From contig NC_079885.1 in assembly GCF_029227915.1 (NCBI RefSeq), positions 29,763,001 to 29,827,000 on the forward strand: a DNA stretch of 64,000 bases, written 5' to 3'. Shown here in pieces: positions 37,713-49,149 of this stretch (position 1 is its first letter; every line of letters begins with the position of its first letter). The position numbers and the translations under genes are program-made. This DNA comes from Hydractinia symbiolongicarpus. Lineage: Eukaryota > Cnidaria > Hydrozoa > Anthoathecata > Hydractiniidae. The notes under the pieces are model-generated. The model was not told the origin of the DNA, did not search any database, and saw only the letters and a list, made by a program, of their open reading frames with translations.

Positions 37713-40113
37713 AAAGTACCCTGTGAGTAAACTCATTTCCAGAACGATTTTTTAAATTATTTTTTCACCACTAAAACGCAGAAGACTTGTTGTTTTCAAA
37801 AATGTTTTCATTTTTGATGAGACGCTTAGTGAAACGGGTTTAATCGCCGGCAAACGAAAACCCGCGATTTCCCGTAATTCCCGGGCTTGGCCCGTATAGT
37901 CGAATGTATACAAAGAAAGTACCCTGTGAGTAAACTCATTTCCAGAACGATTTTTTAAATTATTTTTTCACCACTAAAACGCAGAAGACTTGTTGTTTTC
38001 AAAAATGTTTTCATTTTTGATGAGACGCTTAATGAATGTGGTTTAAACGCCGGCAAAAGAAAACCCGCGATTACCCGTAAATCCCGGGCTTGGCCCGTAT
38101 AGTCGAGTGTATACAAAGAAAGTACCCTGTGAGAAAACTCATTTCTAAAACGATTTTTTAAAATATCTTTGCAACACTAAAGCGCATGAGACTTGTAGTT
38201 TTCGGAAATGTTTTCATTTTTTGATGAGACGCTTAATGAAAGTGGTTTAATCGCCGGCAAACGAAAACCCGCGATTTCCCGTAAATGCCGGAATTGGCCC
38301 GTATAGTCGAATGTATACAAAGAAAGTACCCTGTGAGTAAACTCATTTCCAAAACGATTTTTTAAATTATCTTTTCACCACTAAAACGCATGAGACTTGT
38401 AGTTTTCAAAAATGTTTTCATTTTTGATGAGACGCTGAATAAAAGAAGTTTAATCGCCGGCAAACAAAAACCCGCCATTTCCCGTAAATCCCGGGCTTGG
38501 CCCGTATAGTCAAAAGTATACAAAGAAAGTACCCAGGGAGTAAACTCATTTCCAGAACGATTTTTTAAATTATTTTTTCACCACTAAAACGCAGAAGACT
38601 TGTTGTTTTCAAAAATGTTTTCATTTTTGATGAAACGCTTAATGAAAGGGGTTTAATCGCTGGCAAACGAAAACTCGCGATTTCCCGTAAATCCCGGGCT
38701 TGGCCCGTATAGTCGAATGTATACAAAGAAAGCACCCTGTGAGTAAACTCATTTCCAGAACGATTTTTTAAATTAGTTTTTCACCACTAAAACGCATAAG
38801 ACTTGTAGTTTTCAAAAATGTTTTCATTTTTGATGAGACGCTGAATAAAAGAAGTTTAATCGCCGTCAAACGAAAACCCGCGATTTCCCGTAAATCCCGG
38901 GCTTGGCCCGTATAGTCAAAAGTATACAAAGAAAGTACCCAGGGAGTAAACTCATTTCCCAAACGATTTTTTAAATTATTTTGTCACCACTAAAACGCAT
39001 GAGACTTGTAGTTTTCAAAAATGTTTTCATTTTTGATGAGACGCTGAATAAAAGAAGTTTAATCGCCGGCAAACAAAAACCCGCCATTTCCCGTAAATCC
39101 CGGGCTTGGCCCGTATAGTCAAAAGTATACAAAGAAAGTACCCAGGGAGTAAACTCATTTCCAGAACGATTTTTTAAATTATTTTTTCACCACTAAAACG
39201 CAGAAGACTTGTTGTTTTCAAAAATGTTTTCATTTTTGATGAAACGCTTAATGAAAGGGGTTTAATCGCTGGCAAACGAAAACTCGCGATTTCCCGTAAA
39301 TCCCGGGCTTGGCCCGTATAGTCGAATGTATACAAAGAAAGCACCCTGTGAGTAAACTCATTTCCAGAACGATTTTTTAAATTAGTTTTTCACCACTAAA
39401 ACGCATAAGACTTGTAGTTTTCAAAAATGTTTTCATTTTTGATGAGACGCTGAATAAAAGAAGTTTAATCGCCGTCAAACGAAAACCCGCGATTTCCCGT
39501 AAATCCCGGGCTTGGCCCGTATAGTCAAAAGTATACAAAGAAAGTACCCAGGGAGTAAACTCATTTCCCAAACGATTTTTTAAATTATTTTGTCACCACT
39601 AAAACGCATGAGACTTGTAGTTTTCAAAAGTGTTTTCATTTTTGATGAGACGCTTAGTGAAACGGGTTTAATCGCCGGCAAACGAAAACCCGCGATTTCC
39701 CGTAAATCCCGGGCTTGGCCCGTATAGTCGAATGTATACAAAGAAAGTACCCTGTGAGTAAACTCATTTCCAGAACGATTTTTTAAATTATTTTTTCACC
39801 ACTAAAACGCAGAAGACTTGTTGTTTTCAAAAATGTTTTCATTTTTGATGAGACGCTTAGTGAAACGGGTTTAATCGCCGGCAAACGAAAACCCGCGATT
39901 TCCCGTAAATCCCGGGCTTGGCCCGTATAGTCAAAAGTATACAAAGGAAGTACTCAGAGAGTAAACTGATTTCCCGGACGATTTTTCAAATTATTTCTGC
40001 ACCACTAGAATAAATGAGACTTGTAGTTTTCAAACATGTTTTCATTTTTAACGAGACGCTTAATGAAAGAGGTTTTATCGCCGGCAAACGAAAACCCGTG
40101 ATTTCCCGTAAAT
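37713..40113. repeat. Transition zone of satellite monomers
   Basis: About 12 monomers after the end of copy B. They start with two CAGAAGACTTGTTG monomers carrying GTGAAACGGG and GAATGTGGTTTAAACGCC, then a 204-bp one with GCAACACTAAAGCGC and CATTTTTTGATG, then the 3-monomer tandem listed separately. CTGTGAG and CAGGGAG monomers alternate here; right of about 45.3 kb CTGTGAG is almost gone. No gene or other element was seen. Confidence 0.75.
38374..39629. repeat. 3-monomer (609-bp) tandem duplication
   Basis: Copy 1 starts at about 38374 and copy 2 at about 38983, offset 609 bp. Each holds a CAGAAGACTTGTTG/TCGCTGGCAAACG monomer (38504, 39113), a TTAGTTTTTCACC/TCGCCGTCAAACG monomer (38707, 39316) and a TTTCCCAAACG/TTTTGTCACC monomer (38910, 39519). 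The copies look identical until about 39629, where copy 2 changes to AAAAGTGTTTTC and GTGAAACGGG. Confidence 0.9.
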
Positions 40114-43100
40114 CCCGGACTCGGCCCGTATAGTCAAAAGTATACAAAGAAAGTACCCAGGGAGTAAACGCATTTCCCGAACGATTTTTAAAATTATTTT
40201 TTCACCAAAAAAACGTATGAGACTTGTAGTTTTCAAAAATGTTTTCATTTTTGATATAACGCTTAATGAAAGGGGTTTAATCGCCGGCAAACGAAAACCC
40301 GCGATTTCCCGCAAATCCCGGGCTTGGCCCGTATAGTCGAATGTATACAAAGAAAGCACCCTGTGAGTAAACTCATTTCCAGAACGATTTTTTCAGTTAG
40401 TTTTTCACCACTAAAACGCATAAGACTTGTAGTTTTTAAAAATATTTTCATTTTTGATGAGACGCTGAATAAAAGAAGTTTAATCGCCGTCAAACGAAAA
40501 CCCGCGATTTCCCGTAAATCCCGGGCTTGGCCCGTATAGTCAAAAGTATGCAAAGAAAGTACCCAGGGAGTAAACTCATTTCCCGAACGATTTTTTAAAT
40601 TATTTTTTTACCACTAAAACACACGAGATTTGTAGTTTTCAAAAATGTTTTCATTTTTGATGAGACGCTTAGTGAAACGGGTTTAATCGCCGGCAAACGA
40701 AAACCCGCGATTTCCCGTAAATCCCGGGCTTGGCCCGTATAGTCGAATGTATACAAAGAAAGTACCCTGTGAGTAAACTCATTTCCAGAACGATTTTTTA
40801 AATTATTTTTTCACCACTAAAACGCAGAAGACTTGTTGTTTTCAAAAATGTTTTCATTTTTGATGAGACGCTTAGTGAAACGGGTTTAATCGCCGACAAA
40901 CGAAAACCCGCGATTTCCCGTAAATCCCGGGCTTGGCCCGTATAGTCAAAAGTATACAAAGAAAGTACCCAGGGAGTAAACTCATTTCCCGAACGATTTT
41001 TTAAATTATTTTTTCACCACTAAAACGCATGAGACTTGCAGTTTTCAGAAATGTTTTCATTTTTGATGAGACGCTTAATGAAAGTGGTTTAATCGCCGGC
41101 AAACGAAAACCCGCCATTTCCCGTAAACCCCGGACTCGGCCCGTATAGTCAAAAGTATACAAAGAAAGTATCCAGGGAGTAAACTCATTTTCTGAACGAT
41201 TTTTTAAATTATTTTTTCACCACTAAAACGCATGAGACTTGTACTTTTCAAAAATGTTTTCATTTTTGATGAGACGCTGAATAAAAGAAGTTTAATCGCC
41301 GTCAAACAAAAACCCGCCGTTTCCCGTAAACCCCGGACTCAGCCCTTATAGTCGAAAGTATACAAAGAAAGTACCCAGGGAATAAACTCATTTTCCGAAC
41401 GATTTTTTAAACTATTTTTTCACCACTACAACGCATGAGACTTGTAGTTTTCAAAAATGTTTTCATTTTTGATGAGACGCTGAATAAAAGAAGTTTAATT
41501 GCCGGCAAACGAAAACCAGCGATTTCCCGTAAATCCCGGGCTCAGCCCGTATAGTCAAAAGTATACAAAGAAAGTACCCAGGGAGTAAACTGATTTTCCG
41601 AACGATTTTTCAAATTATTTCCGCACCACTAGAAGAAATGAGACTTGTAGTTTTCAAAAATGTTTTCATTTTTAATGAGACGCTTAATGAAAGAGGTTTA
41701 ATCGCCGGCAAACGAAAACCCGCGATTTCCCGTAAATCCCGGAATTGGCCCGTATAGTCAAAAGTATACAAAGAAAGTACCCAGGGAGTAAACTCATTTC
41801 CCGAACGACTTTTAAAGTTATTTTTTCACAACTAAAACGTATGAGACTTGTAGTTTTCAAAAATGTTTTCATTTTTGCTGAGACGCTGAATAAAAGAAGT
41901 TTAATCGCCGTCAAACGAAAACCGCCATTTCCCGTAAACCCCAGACTCGGCCCGTATAGTCAAAAGTATACAAAGAAAGTACCCAGGGACTAAACTCATT
42001 TTCCGAACGATTTTTTAAATTATTTTTGAACCACTACAACGCATGAGACTTGTGGTTTTTAAAAATGTTTCCATTTTTGATGAGACGCTGAATAAAAGTA
42101 GTTTAATCGCCGGCAAGCGAAAACCAGCGATTTCCCGTAAAGCCCGGACTCGGCGCGTATAGTCAAAAGTATACAAAGAAAGTACCCAGGGAGTAAACTC
42201 ATTTCCCGAACGATTTTTTAAATTATTTTGTCACCACTAAAACGCATAAGACTTGCAGTTTTCAGAAATGTTTTCATTTTTGATGAGACGCTGCATGAAA
42301 GTGGTTTAATCGCCGGCAAACGAAAACCCGCCATTTCCCGTAAACCCCGGAATCGGCCCGTATAGTCAAAAGTATACAAATAAAAGTACTCAGGGAGTAA
42401 ACTCATTTAGCGAACGATTTTTAAAGTTATTTTTTCACCACTAAAACGCATGAGACTTGTAGTTTTCAGAAATGTTTTCATTTTTGATGAGCCGCTTAAT
42501 GAAAGTGGTTTAATCGCCGGCAAACGAAAACCCGCGATTTCCCGTAAATCCCGCGCTTGGCCCGTATAGTCGAATGTATACAAAGAAAAAACCCAGGGAG
42601 TAAACTCATTTTCCAAACGATTTTTTAAATTATTTTTTCACCAATACAACGCATAAGACTTGTAGTTTTCAAAAATGTTTTCATTTTTGATGAGACGCTG
42701 AATAAAAGAAGTTTAATCGCCGGCAAACGAAAACACGCCATTTCCCGTAAGCCCCGGACTCGGCCCGTATAGTCAAAAGTATACAAAGAAAGTACCCAGG
42801 GAGTAAACTCATTTTATGAACGATTTTCTAAATTATTTTTCCACCACTACAACGCATGAGACTTGTGGTTTTTAAAAATGTTTTCATTTTTGATGGGACG
42901 CTGAATAAAAGAAGTTTAATCGCCGGCAAACGAAATCCCGCGATTTCCCGTAAATCCCGGACTCGGCCCGTATAGTCAAAAGTATACAAAGAAAGTACCC
43001 AGGGAGTAAACTCATTTCCCGAACGATTTTTTAAATTAATTTTTCACCACTAAAACGCATGAGACTTGTAGTTTTCAGAAATGTTTTCATTTTTGATCAG

Positions 43101-43767
43101 ATGCTTAATGAAAGTGGTTTAATCGCCGGCAAACGAAAACCCGCGATTTCCCGTAAATCCCGGGCTTGGCCCGTATAGTCGAATGTATACAAAGAAAAAA
43201 CCCAGGGAGTAAACTCATTTTCCAAACAATTTTTTAAATTATTTTTTCACCACTACAACGCATGAGACTTGTAGTTTTTAAAAATGTTTTCATTTTTGAT
43301 GAGACGCTGAATAAAAGAAGTTTAATCGCCGGCAAACGAAAACCCGCCATTTCCCGTAAACCCCGGACTCGGACCGTATAGTCAAAAGTATACAAAGAAA
43401 GTACCCAGGGACTAAACTCATTTTCCGAACGATTTTTTAAATTATTTTTGCACCACTACAACGCATGAGACTTGTGGTTTTTAAAAATGTTTCCATTTTT
43501 GATGAGACGCTGAATAAAAGAAGTCTAATCGCCGGCAAGCGAAAACCAGCGATTTCCCGTAAATCCCGGACTCGGCGCGTATAGTCAAAAGTATTCAAAG
43601 AAAGTACCCAGGGAGTAAACTCATTTCCCGAACGATTTTTTAAATTATTTTTTCACCACTAAAACGCATGAGACTTGCAGTTTTCAGAAATCTTTTCATT
43701 TTTGATGAGACGCTTAATGAAAGTGGTTTAATCGCCGGCAAACGAAAACCCGCCATTTCCCGTAAAC
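40114..43767. repeat. 18-monomer block (3,654 bp), copy 1
   Basis: This block is followed directly by a second, longer copy at 43768-48785. Offsets are 3,654 bp up to about 41578/45232 and 5,018 bp from 41051/46069 to about 43770/48788. Internal marks include GTATCCAGGGAG with TTTTCTGAACG (41168), CTTGTACTTTTC (41239), CCGCACCACTAGAAG (41622), GAAAACCGCC (one base short, 41919), AAATAAAAGTACTC (one base long, 42379) and GGCGCGTATAG (42153, 43573). Confidence 0.88.
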
Positions 43768-44420
43768 CCCGGACTCGGCCCGTATAGTCAAAAGTATACA
43801 AAGAAAGTACCCAGGGAGTAAACGCATTTCCCGAACGATTTTTAAAATTATTTTTTCACCAAAAAAACGTATGAGACTTGTAGTTTTCAAAAATGTTTTC
43901 ATTTTTGATATAACGCTTAATGAAAGGGGTTTAATCGCCGGCAAACGAAAACCCGCGATTTCCCGCAAATCCCGGGCTTGGCCCGTATAGTCGAATGTAT
44001 ACAAAGAAAGCACCCTGTGAGTAAACTCATTTCCAGAACGATTTTTTCAGTTAGTTTTTCACCACTAAAACGCATAAGACTTGTAGTTTTTAAAAATATT
44101 TTCATTTTTGATGAGACGCTGAATAAAAGAAGTTTAATCGCCGTCAAACGAAAACCCGCGATTTCCCGTAAATCCCGGGCTTGGCCCGTATAGTCAAAAG
44201 TATGCAAAGAAAGTACCCAGGGAGTAAACTCATTTCCCGAACGATTTTTTAAATTATTTTTTTACCACTAAAACACACGAGATTTGTAGTTTTCAAAAAT
44301 GTTTTCATTTTTGATGAGACGCTTAGTGAAACGGGTTTAATCGCCGGCAAACGAAAACCCGCGATTTCCCGTAAATCCCGGGCTTGGCCCGTATAGTCGA
44401 ATGTATACAAAGAAAGTACC

Positions 44421-46044
44421 CTGTGAGTAAACTCATTTCCAGAACGATTTTTTAAATTATTTTTTCACCACTAAAACGCAGAAGACTTGTTGTTTTCAAA
44501 AATGTTTTCATTTTTGATGAGACGCTTAGTGAAACGGGTTTAATCGCCGACAAACGAAAACCCGCGATTTCCCGTAAATCCCGGGCTTGGCCCGTATAGT
44601 CAAAAGTATACAAAGAAAGTACCCAGGGAGTAAACTCATTTCCCGAACGATTTTTTAAATTATTTTTTCACCACTAAAACGCATGAGACTTGCAGTTTTC
44701 AGAAATGTTTTCATTTTTGATGAGACGCTTAATGAAAGTGGTTTAATCGCCGGCAAACGAAAATCCGCCATTTCCCGTAAACCCCGGACTCGGCCCGTAT
44801 AGTCAAAAGTATACAAAGAAAGTATCCAGGGAGTAAACTCATTTTCTGAACGATTTTTTAAATTATTTTTTCACCACTAAAACGCATGAGACTTGTACTT
44901 TTCAAAAATGTTTTCATTTTTGATGAGACGCTGAATAAAAGAAGTTTAATCGCCGTCAAACAAAAACCCGCCGTTTCCCGTAAACCCCGGACTCAGCCCG
45001 TATAGTCGAAAGTATACAAAGAAAGTACCCAGGGAATAAACTCATTTTCCGAACGATTTTTTAAACTATTTTTTCACCACTACAACGCATGAGACTTGTA
45101 GTTTTCAAAAATGTTTTCATTTTTGATGAGACGCTGAATAAAAGAAGTTTAATTGCCGGCAAACGAAAACCAGCGATTTCCCGTAAATCCCGGGCTCAGC
45201 CCGTATAGTCAAAAGTATACAAAGAAAGTACCCTGTGAGTAAACTCATTTCCAGAACGATTTTTTAAATTATTTTTTCACCACTAAAACGCAGAAGACTT
45301 GTTGTTTTCAAAAATGTTTTCATTTTTGATGAGACGCTTAGTGAAACGGGTTTAATCGCCGACAAACGAAAACCCGCGATTTCCCGTAAATCCCGGGCTT
45401 GGCCCGTATAGTCAAAAGTATACAAAGAAAGTACCCAGGGAGTAAACTCATTTCCCGAACGATTTTTTAAATTATTTTTTCACCACTAAAACGCATGAGA
45501 CTTGCAGTTTTCAGAAATGTTTTCATTTTTGATGAGACGCTTAATGAAAGTGGTTTAATCGCCGGCAAACGAAAATCCGCCATTTCCCGTAAACCCCGGA
45601 CTCGGCCCGTATAGTCAAAAGTATACAAAGAAAGTATCCAGGGAGTAAACTCATTTTCTGAACGATTTTTTAAATTATTTTTTCACCACTAAAACGCATG
45701 AGACTTGTACTTTTCAAAAATGTTTTCATTTTTGATGAGACGCTGAATAAAAGAAGTTTAATCGCCGTCAAACAAAAACCCGCCGTTTCCCGTAAACCCC
45801 GGACTCAGCCCGTATAGTCGAAAGTATACAAAGAAAGTACCCAGGGAATAAACTCATTTTCCGAACGATTTTTTAAACTATTTTTTCACCACTACAACGC
45901 ATGAGACTTGTAGTTTTCAAAAATGTTTTCATTTTTGATGAGACGCTGAATAAAAGAAGTTTAATTGCCGGCAAACGAAAACCAGCGATTTCCCGTAAAT
46001 CCCGGGCTCAGCCCGTATAGTCAAAAGTATACAAAGAAAGTACC
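44421..46044. repeat. 4-monomer (812-bp) tandem duplication
   Basis: Copies 44421-45232 and 45233-46044. Each starts at CTGTGAG in a CAGAAGACTTGTTG/TCGCCGACAAACG monomer, then holds the CTTGCAGTTTTCAG, CTTGTACTTTTC and TTTAAACTATTTTTTC monomers. The junction (GTACC|CTGTGAG at 45232/45233) joins a GGGCTCAGCC monomer to a CTGTGAG monomer. This gives the last clear CTGTGAG monomer before the homogeneous right-hand domain, apart from one near 63440. Confidence 0.9.
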
Positions 46045-46620
46045 CAGGGAGTAAACTGATTTTCCGAAATGTTTTCATTTTTGATGAGACGCTTAATGAA
46101 AGTGGTTTAATCGCCGGCAAACGAAAATCCGCCATTTCCCGTAAACCCCGGACTCGGCCCGTATAGTCAAAAGTATACAAAGAAAGTATCCAGGGAGTAA
46201 ACTCATTTTCTGAACGATTTTTTAAATTATTTTTTCACCACTAAAACGCATGAGACTTGTACTTTTCAAAAATGTTTTCATTTTTGATGAGACGCTGAAT
46301 AAAAGAAGTTTAATCGCCGTCAAACAAAAACCCGCCGTTTCCCGTAAACCCCGGACTCAGCCCGTATAGTCGAAAGTATACAAAGAAAGTACCCAGGGAA
46401 TAAACTCATTTTCCGAACGATTTTTTAAACTATTTTTTCACCACTACAACGCATGAGACTTGTAGTTTTCAAAAATGTTTTCATTTTTGATGAGACGCTG
46501 AATAAAAGAAGTTTAATTGCCGGCAAACGAAAACCAGCGATTTCCCGTAAATCCCGGGCTCAGCCCGTATAGTCAAAAGTATACAAAGAAAGTACCCAGG
46601 GAGTAAACTGATTTTCCGAA
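45517..46620. repeat. 552-bp out-of-register tandem duplication
   Basis: 45517-46068 is repeated as 46069-46620. The length is three monomers minus 57 bp, so the two ends fall at different points of the monomer: CCGAA at position 50-54 joined to ATGTTTTC at position 112. GAA is present at both parent sites, so the junction has about 3 bp of microhomology. It can equally be described as a 57-bp deletion in one monomer. It is the only length change larger than 2 bp that breaks the 203-bp register in the window. Confidence 0.85.
46061..46076. other. Register-breaking junction (57 bp missing)
   Basis: The text TTTCCGAAATGTTTTC joins the CTGATTTTCCGAA of one monomer to the ATGTTTTCATTTTTG of another. 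The A/T-rich stretch, CACCACTAAAACGC and the GAGACTTG segment are lost. The left arm of the inverted repeat is cut, leaving GAAATG and the right arm. The shortened monomer starts at 46015 and is 146 bp long. Confidence 0.9.
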
Positions 46621-49149
46621 CGATTTTTCAAATTATTTCCGCACCACTAGAAGAAATGAGACTTGTAGTTTTCAAAAATGTTTTCATTTTTAATGAGACG
46701 CTTAATGAAAGAGGTTTAATCGCCGGCAAACGAAAACCCGCGATTTCCCGTAAATCCCGGAATTGGCCCGTATAGTCAAAAGTATACAAAGAAAGTACCC
46801 AGGGAGTAAACTCATTTCCCGAACGACTTTTAAAGTTATTTTTTCACAACTAAAACGTATGAGACTTGTAGTTTTCAAAAATGTTTTCATTTTTGCTGAG
46901 ACGCTGAATAAAAGAAGTTTAATCGCCGTCAAACGAAAACCGCCATTTCCCGTAAACCCCAGACTCGGCCCGTATAGTCAAAAGTATACAAAGAAAGTAC
47001 CCAGGGACTAAACTCATTTTCCGAACGATTTTTTAAATTATTTTTGAACCACTACAACGCATGAGACTTGTGGTTTTTAAAAATGTTTCCATTTTTGATG
47101 AGACGCTGAATAAAAGTAGTTTAATCGCCGGCAAGCGAAAACCAGCGATTTCCCGTAAAGCCCGGACTCGGCGCGTATAGTCAAAAGTATACAAAGAAAG
47201 TACCCAGGGAGTAAACTCATTTCCCGAACGATTTTTTAAATTATTTTTTCACCACTAAAACGCATAAGACTTGCAGTTTTCAGAAATGTTTTCATTTTTG
47301 ATGAGACGCTGCATGAAAGTGGTTTAATCGCCGGCAAACGAAAACCCGCCATTTCCCGTAAACCCCGGAATCGGCCCGTATAGTCAAAAGTATACAAATA
47401 AAAGTACTCAGGGAGTAAACTCATTTAGCGAACGATTTTTAAAGTTATTTTTTCACCACTAAAACGCATGAGACTTGTAGTTTTCAGAAATGTTTTCATT
47501 TTTGATGAGCCGCTTAATGAAAGTGGTTTAATCGCCGGCAAACGAAAACCCGCGATTTCCCGTAAATCCCGCGCTTGGCCCGTATAGTCGAATGTATACA
47601 AAGAAAAAACCCAGGGAGTAAACTCATTTTCCAAACGATTTTTTAAATTATTTTTTCACCAATACAACGCATAAGACTTGTAGTTTTCAAAAATGTTTTC
47701 ATTTTTGATGAGACGCTGAATAAAAGAAGTTTAATCGCCGGCAAACGAAAACACGCCATTTCCCGTAAGCCCCGGACTCGGCCCGTATAGTCAAAAGTAT
47801 ACAAAGAAAGTACCCAGGGAGTAAACTCATTTTATGAACGATTTTCTAAATTATTTTTCCACCACTACAACGCATGAGACTTGTGGTTTTTAAAAATGTT
47901 TTCATTTTTGATGGGACGCTGAATAAAAGAAGTTTAATCGCCGGCAAACGAAATCCCGCGATTTCCCGTAAATCCCGGACTCGGCCCGTATAGTCAAAAG
48001 TATACAAAGAAAGTACCCAGGGAGTAAACTCATTTCCCGAACGATTTTTTAAATTAATTTTTCACCACTAAAACGCATGAGACTTGTAGTTTTCAGAAAT
48101 GTTTTCATTTTTGATCAGATGCTTAATGAAAGTGGTTTAATCGCCGGCAAACGAAAACCCGCGATTTCCCGTAAATCCCGGGCTTGGCCCGTATAGTCGA
48201 ATGTATACAAAGAAAAAACCCAGGGAGTAAACTCATTTTCCAAACAATTTTTTAAATTATTTTTTCACCACTACAACGCATGAGACTTGTAGTTTTTAAA
48301 AATGTTTTCATTTTTGATGAGACGCTGAATAAAAGAAGTTTAATCGCCGGCAAACGAAAACCCGCCATTTCCCGTAAACCCCGGACTCGGACCGTATAGT
48401 CAAAAGTATACAAAGAAAGTACCCAGGGACTAAACTCATTTTCCGAACGATTTTTTAAATTATTTTTGCACCACTACAACGCATGAGACTTGTGGTTTTT
48501 AAAAATGTTTCCATTTTTGATGAGACGCTGAATAAAAGAAGTCTAATCGCCGGCAAGCGAAAACCAGCGATTTCCCGTAAATCCCGGACTCGGCGCGTAT
48601 AGTCAAAAGTATTCAAAGAAAGTACCCAGGGAGTAAACTCATTTCCCGAACGATTTTTTAAATTATTTTTTCACCACTAAAACGCATGAGACTTGCAGTT
48701 TTCAGAAATCTTTTCATTTTTGATGAGACGCTTAATGAAAGTGGTTTAATCGCCGGCAAACGAAAACCCGCCATTTCCCGTAAACCCCGGAATCGGCCCG
48801 TATAGTCAAAAGTATACAAAGAAAGTACCCAGGGAGTAAACTCATTTCCCGAACGATTTTTAAAGTTATTTTTTCACCACTAAAACGTATGAGACTTGTA
48901 GTTTTCAGAAATGTTTTCATTTTTGATGAGACGCTTAATGAATGTGGTTTAAACGCCGGCAAACGAAAACCCGCGATTTCCCGTAAATCCCGGACTCGGC
49001 CCGTATAGTCAAAAGTATACAAAGAAAGTACCCAGGGAGTAAACTCATTTCCCGAACGATTTTTTAAATTATTTTTTCACCACTACAACGCATGAGACTT
49101 GTATTTTTTAAAAATGTTTTCATTTTTGATGAGACGCTGAATAAAAGAA

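Larger units (their letters stand above)
36222..40798. repeat. 18-monomer-spaced (3,655-bp) repeat joining copy B to the next domain
   Basis: About 36222-37143 recurs at 39877-40798, offset 3,655 bp. Shared marks are AAAGGAAGTACTC, AGAATAAATGAG, TTTTTAACGAGACGC, CACCAAAAAAACG, TTTTTTCAGTTAGTTTTTC, GTATGCAAAG and AAAACACACGAG. Differences include CTCCGGAAG against CTCAGAGAG, and GATAAAACGC against GATATAACGC. Together with 40114/43768 this gives three relatives at almost the same 18-monomer spacing. Confidence 0.8.
43768..48785. repeat. 18-monomer block, copy 2, expanded to 5,018 bp
   Basis: Second copy of 40114-43767 with two extra internal duplications, 812 bp (44421-46044) and 552 bp (45517-46620). 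The lengths add up exactly: 3654+812+552=5018. Substitutions relative to copy 1 include GAAAATCCGCC in all three internal repeats against GAAAACCCGCC at 41107, so that change came before the internal expansion. TTTTTTCACC near 47245 stands against TTTTGTCACC at 42227. After about 48788 the array changes to CGGAATCGG monomers. Confidence 0.88.

Noticed and set aside
46061-46076. Insertion site of a mobile element
   Set aside because: Both flanks are satellite, nothing is inserted and no target-site duplication is present; it is a simple 57-bp register loss.
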